DNA from: Lachnospiraceae bacterium
GTDB lineage: Bacteria > Bacillota > Clostridia > Lachnospirales > Lachnospiraceae
Length of the DNA: 33,082 nucleotides
Reading direction: 5' to 3'
Assembly (NCBI GenBank): GCA_004558185.1
Contig: SFDP01000029.1
Span: forward strand, 1 to 33,082
Part shown: positions 7,195-15,193 of the stretch, piece by piece
How the letters are laid out: the number at the start of each line of letters is the position of its first letter
Position numbering within the stretch: position 1 is the first letter of the stretch
The notes under the pieces: model-generated
Seen by the model: the letters and a program-made list of their open reading frames with translations, nothing else
Database searches by the model: none
What the model was told of the DNA's origin: nothing
Position numbers and translations under genes: made by a program

Positions 7195-8523
7195 ATGAGG
7201 GAACAGGAACTAATCGTTTATCGGCAGCTCGGAGAGGAAGAGCTGCTTAAGGATATGGTATGGCTGATGGAAAATCAGCATCAGAGCTACCAGGATCAGG
7301 GGACACTGCGAGTATTATGCAGCAAGTGCATTCACCGGCTTTTGGAAATGGCAGGCCATTATGGATTTTACGGCAATCTGTGGCATTGCTATCTGACCAA
7401 TCTTCTGGTCAATAATGAGAACAGCTATAGCATAAGCTGTGAAATAAGAGGCTCTGTAGAAGGAAGTATTAATCAGGCAGTGCTTCATGACATTACTATA
7501 ATCAAAGAGTTTTTTTCATACGATCTTTCCCGATTAAGGAGGCTTTTGGGGGGAGACGGCTTTTACCTGGTGGAGGATTATAGGACCAGCAGCCAGGAAA
7601 GCCGAGTCTATAGCAGACTTGTTCGGGACAGAATCTGTACTCTGGCAGAAAACCTCAAAGAAAGTCGCTCCGAAGAGGAAATGAAGGAGACACTGACCAC
7701 CTTTTATGGAAAATACGGGGTGGGCAGATTCGGACTTCATAAGGCCTTTCGGGTGGAGCAAAGTCAAACGGGTACGGCTATCGTGCCTATTCGGAATATT
7801 GCCCATGTATACCTGGATGATCTGATCGGGTATGAGATCCCCAAAAAAAAGCTGATTACCAATACAGAGGCCTTTGTACAGGGGAGAAAGGCTAACAACT
7901 GCCTTCTCTTTGGAGATGCAGGCACAGGAAAGTCTTCCAGCATCAAGGCCATTGCCAATCAGTATTATGAGGAAGGATTAAGAATCATAGAGATTTATAA
8001 GCATCAGTTTCAGGCCCTGAATGAGGTAATTGCCCAGATAAAAAATCGCAATTATAAATTTATTATTTATATGGACGATTTGAGCTTTGAAGATTTTGAG
8101 ATAGAATATAAGTATCTGAAGGCAGTAATCGAAGGCGGTCTGGAAAAGAAGCCGGACAATGTGCTGATCTATGCCACCTCCAACAGACGCCATCTGGTAC
8201 GTGAGAAGTTTTCTGACAAGGAGGACAGAAGGGATGATCTTCACACCTCGGATACTGTACAGGAGAAGCTGTCCTTAGTGGCCAGATTTGGAGTAACCAT
8301 TTATTTTGGAGCGCCTGACAAGAGGGAGTTTGAGCAGATTGTTTCCACACTGGCCAAACGGTATGGGGTGAGGATGCAGGAAGAAAGACTGCTTGCAGAG
8401 GCCAACAAATGGGAGCTTGCTCATGGAGGACTGTCGGGAAGATGCGCAAAGCAGTTTATTGATTACCTTTTAGGCATACAGGAGGAACCAAAGAAAGGAG
8501 ATTTACCAGAGGATGAAGCTTAG
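7195..8523 (+). CDS. DUF815-type AAA+ ATPase
   Basis: 442 residues. The first about 200 residues are helical without a recognised domain. The AAA+ core follows: the Walker A motif GDAGTGKSS starts at residue 240, and the Walker B motif IIYMDDLSFED has Asp294 and Asp295. A sensor-1-like YATSNRRHLV and an arginine-rich stretch (FSDKEDRRDD) precede a C-terminal lid region. This is the pattern of DUF815 ATPases, which are widespread in Clostridia but functionally undefined. AAGAGGA lies 5 bases before the ATG. The last 11 bases overlap the Ppx/GppA gene, implying coupled expression with polyphosphate enzymes. A chaperone or remodelling role in that pathway is inference only. Confidence 0.82.
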   Translation: MREQELIVYRQLGEEELLKDMVWLMENQHQSYQDQGTLRVLCSKCIHRLLEMAGHYGFYGNLWHCYLTNLLVNNENSYSISCEIRGSVEGSINQAVLHDITIIKEFFSYDLSRLRRLLGGDGFYLVEDYRTSSQESRVYSRLVRDRICTLAENLKESRSEEEMKETLTTFYGKYGVGRFGLHKAFRVEQSQTGTAIVPIRNIAHVYLDDLIGYEIPKKKLITNTEAFVQGRKANNCLLFGDAGTGKSSSIKAIANQYYEEGLRIIEIYKHQFQALNEVIAQIKNRNYKFIIYMDDLSFEDFEIEYKYLKAVIEGGLEKKPDNVLIYATSNRRHLVREKFSDKEDRRDDLHTSDTVQEKLSLVARFGVTIYFGAPDKREFEQIVSTLAKRYGVRMQEERLLAEANKWELAHGGLSGRCAKQFIDYLLGIQEEPKKGDLPEDEA

Positions 8524-10063
8524 ATTATTTGCCGCCATTGATGTGGGTTCCTTTGAGCTGACCTGTAAAATTTTTGAATATTCCGCTAAAAACGGGATGA
8601 AGGAGGTAGACAGCCTCAGACACAGAATGGATTTGGGCAGCGAAACCTTTGCCGGAGGGAAACTTAGTAAAGAAAAGGTGAATGAGCTTTGCCAGGTGCT
8701 GAACTCCTTTAAAACGGCTATGGATGGTTATCGGGTGGATGGCTATAAGGCCTATGGAACCAGTGCCATCAGAGAGACGGAAAATACCATGATCCTTCTG
8801 GATCAGGTCGAGCAGAGAACAGGAATTCGCATAGAGGTTTTAAGTAATTCAGAACAGCGTTTTTTAAACTATAAAGCTATAGCATCAAAGGGCGAGGAGT
8901 TTAATAGAATTATTGAAAAGGGAACTGCCATTCTGGATATTGGCGGAGGCAGTGTACAGATATCTCTCTTTGACAGGGATACGCTTATTGCCACCCAGAA
9001 TTTGCGAATTGGGGTATTAAGGCTGGAGGAAAGGCTCCGCCATCTTGCCAGCAACAACAGCAAGTATGAGAGTCTCTTGGATGAAACGGTAAGCACTCAA
9101 CTGGCAGTATTTAAAAAGATGTACCTTAAGGACAGGGAAATTGAAAATCTGATCGTGGTGGATGACTATGTATCCATTTTGATGCAAAAATATGAAAAGG
9201 AGGGCAGCCACACTGCCCATTTAGACTATGATCAGTTCAATGAGTACCTGATGCTGGCCAGATATCATTCCTTTGCGGACTTATCTCGAAAATTTGGGAT
9301 AACCGAAGAGAATATGGAGCTGATTTTCGTTTCCTCCGTTATTATCAGACGCTGTATGAAGGTGATGGGAGCCACTCAGCTCTGGTCACCGGGAATCGTG
9401 CTCTGTGACGGAATTGGCTTTGAGTATGGACAAAAGAAAGGTCTGCTGAAGGAGGAGCATGATTTTGAGCAGGATATTATCGCCTGTGCGCTGAATATCA
9501 GTAAGCGTTATATGGGCAACAAGAAGCGCAGCGAGACTCTGGAAAGGATTGCTCTGAATATTTTTGATCATATGAAAAAGATTCATGGATTGGGAAAACG
9601 GGAGAGGCTTTTACTGACTCTGGCAACCATTCTCCATGACTGTGGAAAATATATCAGTATGAGCAATCTGGGAGAATGCTCCTATAACATCATCCTTTCT
9701 ACGGAAATTATCGGACTGTCTCATGTAGAACGGGAAATCGTAGCCAATGTGGTAAGGTACAATCATCAGCGGTTTGGCTATTACGAGGAGGTGGCCCAAA
9801 ATGCCACTCTGGACAGAGGGGAATACATGACGATTGCCAAGCTCACGGCTATTTTAAAGGTGGCCAATGCTTTGGACAGAAGCCACAAGCAGAAATTTAA
9901 GGATATCCAGGTAGCCCTGAAAGAGAATACTCTGTTAATTACCGTCAGCACCGATGAAGACATTACGCTGGAGCAGGGGCTGCTGGGAGGCAGAGCAGAC
10001 TTCTTTGAGGAGGTATACAGCATACGTCCCAAGATTAAGCAGAAGCGAACCATTGGCAGATAA
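8513..10063 (+). CDS. ppx: Ppx/GppA family exopolyphosphatase with HD domain
   Basis: 516 residues. The N-terminal ASKHA-fold Ppx/GppA domain (about 1-300) opens with AAIDVGSFELTCKIF. It has the conserved YGTSAIRE, a second phosphate-binding loop ILDIGGGSVQIS and the GVLRLEER region. The C-terminal part (about 315-510) is an HD-type helical domain with His375-Asp376 in ILHDCGKY and VRYNHQRFGY further on. Family members hydrolyse polyphosphate end phosphates or pppGpp; which applies here cannot be told from sequence. The C-terminal half is the longer, HD-bearing form. It overlaps the AAA+ gene by 11 bases and is followed after 22 bases by ppk, so synthesis and breakdown of polyphosphate are encoded together. 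Confidence 0.88.
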   Translation: MKLRLFAAIDVGSFELTCKIFEYSAKNGMKEVDSLRHRMDLGSETFAGGKLSKEKVNELCQVLNSFKTAMDGYRVDGYKAYGTSAIRETENTMILLDQVEQRTGIRIEVLSNSEQRFLNYKAIASKGEEFNRIIEKGTAILDIGGGSVQISLFDRDTLIATQNLRIGVLRLEERLRHLASNNSKYESLLDETVSTQLAVFKKMYLKDREIENLIVVDDYVSILMQKYEKEGSHTAHLDYDQFNEYLMLARYHSFADLSRKFGITEENMELIFVSSVIIRRCMKVMGATQLWSPGIVLCDGIGFEYGQKKGLLKEEHDFEQDIIACALNISKRYMGNKKRSETLERIALNIFDHMKKIHGLGKRERLLLTLATILHDCGKYISMSNLGECSYNIILSTEIIGLSHVEREIVANVVRYNHQRFGYYEEVAQNATLDRGEYMTIAKLTAILKVANALDRSHKQKFKDIQVALKENTLLITVSTDEDITLEQGLLGGRADFFEEVYSIRPKIKQKRTIGR

Positions 10064-10085
10064 AAAGAAAAAGAATGGAGAAGCT

Positions 10086-12206
10086 ATGAAAAATAAGTAT
10101 TTGGATCCTGAGCACTATTGGAATCGGGAGCTTAGCTGGATTTTATTTAATAAGCGGGTTTTACATGAAGCAAGAGATAAGCAGAATCCTCTGTGGGAAA
10201 GATTAAAGTTTTTAAGCATTACGGCCTCTAACCTGGATGAATTTTTTATGGTTAGAGTGGCTTCCCTGAAAGATATGGTCAATGCACAGTATACCAAAAA
10301 GGATATTGCAGGAATGACGCCTATTGAGCAGTTGGAGCAGCTTAATAAGGTTACCCATGAGCTGGTCAGTATGCAATACTCTACCTATAACCGTTCCCTT
10401 TGTCCTCTTCTTTTGCAGAACGGGCTGCAGATTATCGGTCGTCATGAGGATTTGACGAAGGAACAGGGACTATATGTGGATCGTTATTTTGAAGAAGCCA
10501 TTTATCCGGTATTGACCCCCATGGCCGTGGATTCCTCCAGACCCTTCCCACTGATCCGTAATAAGACGTTAAATATCGGAGCATTAATCAGTAATCGGAA
10601 AAAAGAAAAAAAGGAAGTAGAGTTTGCTACCGTACAGGTGCCTGGTGTACTTCCGAGAGTGGTAGAGGTACCCTGCAAAGAGAACAGGCGGGCAGTTATT
10701 CTTTTGGAAGAAATCATTGAGCGGAATATAGGAAAGCTGTTTTTAAATTATGACATTGTATGTACCTACCCTTTTCGGATCATGCGCAATGCAGATCTGA
10801 CCATCGAGGAGGATGAAGCCGAGGACCTGCTGAAGGAAATCGAGAAACAGATAAAAAAACGCCAGTGGGGACAGGTTATCCGTCTGGAGGTGGCAGAACG
10901 AATCGACAAGAAGTTGCTGAAAATCCTGAAGGAGGAGCTGCAGGTAGAAGAGGAGGATATTTATTTCATCGATGGCCCTCTGGATTTAACGGTATGTATG
11001 AAGCTGTATGGGATGGGAGGCTTTGAAGAGTTCAAGGCCCCTTTGCATGAGCCACAGCCGGTGCCGGAAATACCGGAGGGAGAGGATATTTTTGCCTGTA
11101 TCCGAAAGCAGGATGTTTTTATGCATCATCCCTACCAGACCTTTACCCCGGTGGTAGAATTTATTCGGCAGGCTTCCAGGGATGAACAGGTTCTGGCTAT
11201 TAAGCAGACCCTTTATCGTGTCAGTGGAAACTCACCGATAATTGCAGCCCTGGCCCAGGCGGCAGAAAATGGCAAGCAGGTCACTGTTCTGGTGGAGCTT
11301 AAGGCCCGTTTTGATGAGGAGAATAATATTGTATGGGCAAGAAAGCTGGAGCAGGCCGGTTGCCATGTGATCTATGGTCTGGTGGGACTTAAGACCCACA
11401 GCAAGATTACTCTTGTGGTGCGTAAGGAGGAAGACGGGATCCGCCGCTACGTTCATTTGGGGACGGGTAACTATAATGATGCTACGGCAAAGCTGTATAC
11501 CGATGTAGGGCTCTTTACCTGCAAAGAGGGCTTTGGAGAAGATGCCACGGCCGTATTCAATATGCTGTCCGGCTATTCAGAGCCATTAAGCTGGAATAAG
11601 CTGTCGGTTGCGCCGCTGTGGCTGAAGGATAAATTTCTGTATCTGATTGAACGGGAAAAAAACCATGCCCTGAAGGGAGAGGGAGGAAGAATTATTGCCA
11701 AAATGAACTCCCTTTGCGATAAGGATGTAATTGCTGCCCTTTATGAGGCCTCCGACAGCGGTGTGCAGATTGATTTGATCGTTAGAGGAATATGCTGCCT
11801 GAAGGTAGGAATTCCTGAGATCAGTGAGAATATCCGTGTGCGCTCCATAGTGGGACAGTTTTTGGAGCATAGCCGCATTTTTTATTTCGAAAATGGCGGG
11901 AAGGAAGAAATATATTGTTCCAGTGCAGACTGGATGCCCCGTAATCTGGAACGCCGTGTGGAACTGCTTTTTCCCATAGAGGAGCCTGAACTCAAAAAAA
12001 AGGCTTTTCATATTCTGGAAGGGGAGCTGAAGGATACCCTGAAGGCAAGCATTATGCTTTCTGATGGTACCTATGAAAAGGTGGATAGGAGAGGTAAGGA
12101 AGCCTACTCTTCCCAGGATGCGTTTGTCCGGGAGGCGGCCGGGGAGAGCCTTAAAGGAAAGGATGGGGAAAAGCAGAGAGTATTTATAACTGCAGCTCAT
12201 ACCTAA
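10086..12206 (+). CDS. ppk: Polyphosphate kinase 1
   Basis: 706 residues, the usual PPK1 length. The N-terminal domain starts with YWNRELSWILFNKRVL and contains ASNLDEFFMVRVA. The two phospholipase-D-like catalytic domains carry GLKTHSKITLV with His438, matching the autophosphorylated histidine of known PPK1 enzymes, and FLEHSRIFYF with His595, the second active-site histidine. HLGTGNYND and ADWMPRNLERRVE are also present. It makes polyphosphate reversibly from ATP. The frame is open back to 9954 inside ppx, but GGAG seven bases before ATG 10086 and the family N-terminus decide the start. The last about 35 residues are a charged, low-conservation tail. It is the third gene of the AAA+/ppx/ppk operon. 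Confidence 0.96.
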   Translation: MKNKYLDPEHYWNRELSWILFNKRVLHEARDKQNPLWERLKFLSITASNLDEFFMVRVASLKDMVNAQYTKKDIAGMTPIEQLEQLNKVTHELVSMQYSTYNRSLCPLLLQNGLQIIGRHEDLTKEQGLYVDRYFEEAIYPVLTPMAVDSSRPFPLIRNKTLNIGALISNRKKEKKEVEFATVQVPGVLPRVVEVPCKENRRAVILLEEIIERNIGKLFLNYDIVCTYPFRIMRNADLTIEEDEAEDLLKEIEKQIKKRQWGQVIRLEVAERIDKKLLKILKEELQVEEEDIYFIDGPLDLTVCMKLYGMGGFEEFKAPLHEPQPVPEIPEGEDIFACIRKQDVFMHHPYQTFTPVVEFIRQASRDEQVLAIKQTLYRVSGNSPIIAALAQAAENGKQVTVLVELKARFDEENNIVWARKLEQAGCHVIYGLVGLKTHSKITLVVRKEEDGIRRYVHLGTGNYNDATAKLYTDVGLFTCKEGFGEDATAVFNMLSGYSEPLSWNKLSVAPLWLKDKFLYLIEREKNHALKGEGGRIIAKMNSLCDKDVIAALYEASDSGVQIDLIVRGICCLKVGIPEISENIRVRSIVGQFLEHSRIFYFENGGKEEIYCSSADWMPRNLERRVELLFPIEEPELKKKAFHILEGELKDTLKASIMLSDGTYEKVDRRGKEAYSSQDAFVREAAGESLKGKDGEKQRVFITAAHT

Positions 12207-12220
12207 GGTGGAGGAAGGTG

Positions 12221-12239
12221 GAAAGAATTAGATTCTTTC
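12221..12239 (+). other. Small AT-rich inverted repeat after ppk
   Basis: GAAAGAAT and ATTCTTTC flank a 3-base TAG loop, 14 bases past the ppk stop codon. The stem is perfect but AT-rich and has no T-run, so it is at best a weak RNA stability element. It precedes the 56-bp repeat. Confidence 0.35.
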
Positions 12240-12255
12240 AACCTGTGATCCCGGC

Positions 12256-12311
12256 TGATGCACGAAGTCCCTGTGATTAAAATGCTGCTGAAGCAGCAGA
12301 ATGAGAGGAAA
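12256..12311 (+). repeat. 56-bp dispersed repeat, copy A (upstream of maf)
   Basis: It matches 23911-23966 at 55 of 56 bases; the one difference is G versus A at the ninth base. It contains a hairpin TGCTGC-TGAA-GCAGCA (12283-12298) and ends with GAGAGGAAA, the putative ribosome binding site of maf. Both copies end one base before the ATG chosen for the downstream gene. A second in-frame ATG inside the repeat lies 12 bases earlier. Confidence 0.9.
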
Positions 12312-12312
12312 A

Positions 12313-12912
12313 ATGGAAGATATTATTTTGGCATCAGCATCGCCCAGACGAAGAGAATTATTGGATCAGATCGGCATTTCCTACCGGGTGGTGGTAAGCA
12401 GGGAGGAAGAGAAGATCAAAGGAGATACTCCCGCAGAGGTGGTGCAGAAGCTGGCATGGAATAAGGCCCAGGATGTGACCCTTAACCTGCAGGTTAAGAA
12501 GAAGCTGGTTTTGGGAGCAGATACCGTTGTGGTTTGGAATAATCAGATTTTAGGCAAGCCGGCAGGAGAAGAGGAGGCCTTTGAAATGCTGACTGATTTA
12601 CAGGGGAAAATCCATCAGGTCTATACCGGAGTAGCCCTTGTTTATCTGGATCACGAGGGAAAACTGAAGGGTACCTGTTTCTATGAAGAAACACAGGTAG
12701 AGGTATATCCCATGAATGAGGAGGAAATCAGGACGTATCTGGCAACAAAGGATTATACAGATAAGGCCGGAGCCTACGGAATTCAGGGAGCCTTTGGAGC
12801 TTACATCAAGGGGATACGGGGAGAGTATTCCAATGTGGTAGGTCTGCCTTTGGGAAGACTGTATCAGGAGATGAAAAAAATTCACCTTGAACTGGAAGGA
12901 AAAATGAGGTAG
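12313..12912 (+). CDS. maf: Maf family nucleotide pyrophosphatase
   Basis: 200 residues. Motifs in order: ILASASPRRRELL at the N-terminus, VLGADTVV (about residue 70), GKPAGEEEAFEML, and the C-terminal DKAGAYGIQGAFG and NVVGLPL. These mark the Maf/YhdE group, which hydrolyses dTTP, UTP and modified nucleoside triphosphates to monophosphates in the cytoplasm. The start is ambiguous between ATG 12301 and ATG 12313. The second is preferred because the family begins two or three residues before IILAS and because GAGG precedes it, though at a short 4 bases. The 56-bp repeat, shared with the GH95 gene, provides this translation start region. It follows ppk by about 100 bases. Confidence 0.9.
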   Translation: MEDIILASASPRRRELLDQIGISYRVVVSREEEKIKGDTPAEVVQKLAWNKAQDVTLNLQVKKKLVLGADTVVVWNNQILGKPAGEEEAFEMLTDLQGKIHQVYTGVALVYLDHEGKLKGTCFYEETQVEVYPMNEEEIRTYLATKDYTDKAGAYGIQGAFGAYIKGIRGEYSNVVGLPLGRLYQEMKKIHLELEGKMR

Positions 12913-12969
12913 ATTTTAATTTACAGCGAAAAGAATAGAGAGCTGTCAAAGCAGCAAAAGGAGGAAAGA

Positions 12970-13233
12970 ATGCAGGAATTTGATGAGCTTGTTTTGCAGT
13001 GTTTTCTGGAAAACCAACATCAGCTTTTTCCTGAGCCTGTGGCTCATTCTCCGGAGGAGGCAGAGGCGTTTTTGGAAGAGTGCATGGCGATTGTTGTACA
13101 CTCGCCTAAGGAGGTTTGGGAATATTTTGATGAGCAGGGGATAGACCTTGAAGGAGCAGATGAAGAAGAAATATTGTCTGCAGAAGAAATTTTTGCCCTT
13201 GGTGACGGAAGATATTTGATTGTAGAAGGATAG
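12970..13233 (+). CDS. Small acidic protein of unknown function
   Basis: 87 residues, very rich in Glu and Asp (for example EEAEAFLEECM and ADEEEILSAEEIF), with two Cys and no membrane segment. AAAGGAGG lies 6 bases before the ATG, a near-ideal ribosome binding site, so the gene is probably real. It starts 57 bases after maf and ends 13 bases before the chemoreceptor gene, likely in the same transcript. I do not recognise the family. An acidic adaptor or regulator is possible, but nothing in the sequence shows it. Confidence 0.65.
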   Translation: MQEFDELVLQCFLENQHQLFPEPVAHSPEEAEAFLEECMAIVVHSPKEVWEYFDEQGIDLEGADEEEILSAEEIFALGDGRYLIVEG

Positions 13234-13246
13234 GGAGGTACTTAAG

Positions 13247-14302
13247 ATGAAAGAGAGAAAGCATATAATACTTATTTTACTGATCGTGGTGATGATTCTT
13301 ACCAGCCTGGGCAGCTTTTTTGCCCTATGGACCATACCTTTACAGATTATTTCATTGGGACTCCTGCTTTTTCTCTTCCTGCTTTTCTTTGGGCAGTCTG
13401 CAAAGGAAGGCAACGAGAAGATAGCAGAGGATGTGGACAGCCTGAATGGAAAAGAGAAGGGGGCAGATGAAGCGCTGAAGCAGACCATGGCAGAGCTGGA
13501 GGAGAAATATGCGGCTATTGGCAGGAAGGCAGGAGATATAGAGCGGGAGGCACAGGGGCTTAGCGTCTCCATAGAAGAAATAGCCTCATCTAGTGCCAGG
13601 ATCGATACGGACATTCATCAGGTAAGTGATAATGTGGATATGATTACCGATGCCTCTGACAGTATTTCCGGTTATACGGAGGATATGAAGGAAAGAGCTA
13701 CGGAGTTGAAGCACACGGCAGAAAAGCATAAATCTCAAACCAGTCAGATGATTGAGGAAATTGTGGCAGGACTTCAGGCTGCGATAACCAATAGCAGAAA
13801 TGTGGAAAAGGTGAATCAGCTCACGGATGAAATTCTCAGCATTTCCAGCCAGACTAATTTACTGGCACTGAATGCTTCCATTGAAGCAGCCAGAGCAGGA
13901 GAAGCGGGAAGAGGCTTTGCAGTTGTGGCAGATGAAATCCGTAAGCTGGCCGACAGCAGCAGGGAAACAGCCAATAAGATTCAGGGAATTAATAAGGAAG
14001 TAGTGGATGCGGTAAATGAGTTAAGCAGCAGTGCAGGACAGATTGCAGATTATGTAGTCAGTACCATACTGCCTCAGTACGATGATTTTGTAGAGTCCGG
14101 AGATAGCTATAATGACGATGCAGATTTTATTAACAATATGATTGGAGAGTTTGCGGAAATGTCTCATAAGATTCAGAATGTTGTTCGCAATATTACTGCC
14201 TCTGTAGACAGCATTTCCCTGTCTTCGAATCAGGCATCGGAGGGAGTTTCCAAAGTGGCTGACCAAGCGGCTGATTTAGCAGGCACAATTTCAGGTAAAT
14301 AA
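13247..14302 (+). CDS. Methyl-accepting chemotaxis-type protein without sensor domain
   Basis: 351 residues. Two closely spaced hydrophobic helices (about 7-25 and 28-48) leave no extracellular ligand domain. A long coiled coil follows, carrying the conserved signalling tip QTNLLALNASIEAARAG-EAGRGFAVVADEIRKLA (about 203-237). Cytoplasmic or membrane-state sensing is therefore likely. GGGAGG lies 8 bases before the ATG. No che or flagellar genes are in the window, so the partner kinase must be elsewhere, or the protein serves a non-motility signalling role. It is the last gene before a strong terminator. Confidence 0.9.
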   Translation: MKERKHIILILLIVVMILTSLGSFFALWTIPLQIISLGLLLFLFLLFFGQSAKEGNEKIAEDVDSLNGKEKGADEALKQTMAELEEKYAAIGRKAGDIEREAQGLSVSIEEIASSSARIDTDIHQVSDNVDMITDASDSISGYTEDMKERATELKHTAEKHKSQTSQMIEEIVAGLQAAITNSRNVEKVNQLTDEILSISSQTNLLALNASIEAARAGEAGRGFAVVADEIRKLADSSRETANKIQGINKEVVDAVNELSSSAGQIADYVVSTILPQYDDFVESGDSYNDDADFINNMIGEFAEMSHKIQNVVRNITASVDSISLSSNQASEGVSKVADQAADLAGTISGK

Positions 14303-14306
14303 AAGT

Positions 14307-14363
14307 CTGCGATAGCCTTTCTTGTGACAGATATCTGTCAAAGAGAGCTATCGCAGTTTTTTT
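14307..14363. terminator. Bidirectional intrinsic terminator
   Basis: CTGCGATAGC (14307-14316) pairs with GCTATCGCAG (14347-14356), followed by seven T on the plus strand; on the minus strand the stem is followed by ACTTTTATTT. Inside lies a second perfect palindrome, TGACAGAT-ATCTGTCA. It sits between the convergent chemoreceptor and HAD genes and can serve both. Confidence 0.9.
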
Positions 14364-14377
14364 ATGGGGAAGGCTCA

Positions 14378-15193
14378 TTATTCCCTCATTGCTTGCTCCA
14401 AAATGGGAACTAAGCCGTCGTGGTCATTGTCTTCTTGAGTAATGATGTCAGCAGTTTTTTTCACTGCTTCCCTTGCATTTTCCATCGCTATACCAACACC
14501 TGCCGCCTCCAGCATAGAGATATCATTTAGCTCATCACCGGCAGCAAGAGAGCGGCTCACGGGGATATGCAAATAGTTGCAGAGCCATTGAAGTCCGATC
14601 CCCTTTCCAGAAGATGCGGGAAAGAGCTCAATATAGCGGGGGGTGGAGTAAAGTACTGAAAGCTGATCTCCCAGCCGTGACTGAACCGTTTTGCAAAAGA
14701 CTTCTAATTGCTCAGGATCATCCAGACCAATAGCCAGGCATTTGCAGGGCTCCTTATCCAGATAGGCCATAATATTATCGGTGATCACATAGGGGGTATG
14801 GACTGCCCGGCGATAATAGGCCAGCTCAGGCCCTTCGGTCTCGGTAAGAATATGGGTATCGCTGTAGGTTTGGACATAAACACCACATTTCCTGGCAATG
14901 GCAAATACCTCCATAACCGTTTCGTAGGGTAGGGAAACCCGAAGAAGCTGGGTATTGGTTTCGCAATCATAGATTTCCCCGCCGTTGCAGCCGATCAGAT
15001 ACATATTGGGAAAATGCAGCTTGAGGCTCTCTCTGACATAGGCTACGCTGTCCAGAGCCCTGCCGGAGCAGAGCACCAATTTGTGCCCGGCAGAAGTCCA
15101 CTTTTTCAGAGCATAGAAGGTCAGGGGGGAAACCTGCTTTTCTCTTGTCAGCAGGGTATTGTCTAAATCAGTAAAGAAAATTTTCGTCATCAT
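14378..15193 (-). CDS. Cof-type HAD superfamily phosphatase
   Basis: 271 residues. HAD motif I is FFTDLDNTLL with the two catalytic aspartates. Motif II is in VLCSGRA. A cap domain fills roughly 80-190. Motif III and IV appear as SSGKGIGLQWL and AAGDELNDISML. This is the Cof/YidA group, cytoplasmic phosphatases acting on sugar phosphates, nucleotides or cofactors; the substrate cannot be predicted. AAGGAGG lies 7 bases before the ATG. The start overlaps the upstream PHP gene by 4 bases (ATGA), so the two phosphatases are translationally coupled. Confidence 0.9.
   Translation of the reverse strand: MMTKIFFTDLDNTLLTREKQVSPLTFYALKKWTSAGHKLVLCSGRALDSVAYVRESLKLHFPNMYLIGCNGGEIYDCETNTQLLRVSLPYETVMEVFAIARKCGVYVQTYSDTHILTETEGPELAYYRRAVHTPYVITDNIMAYLDKEPCKCLAIGLDDPEQLEVFCKTVQSRLGDQLSVLYSTPRYIELFPASSGKGIGLQWLCNYLHIPVSRSLAAGDELNDISMLEAAGVGIAMENAREAVKKTADIITQEDNDHDGLVPILEQAMRE

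Noticed and set aside
9954..10085. 44-residue N-terminal extension of polyphosphate kinase
   Set aside because: It overlaps ppx, reads as low-complexity sequence, and GGAG directly before ATG 10086 gives a family-typical N-terminus.
12258..12464. Open frame starting inside 56-bp repeat copy A (MHEVPVIKMLLKQQNERK...)
   Set aside because: Beyond the repeat it runs through maf out of frame, and the same peptide in copy B is not continued. A coding origin of the repeat is possible but not shown.
12946..13614. 222-codon minus-strand frame across the acidic-protein and chemoreceptor genes
   Set aside because: Serine- and phenylalanine-rich shadow of coiled-coil coding sequence; both plus-strand genes have good ribosome binding sites.
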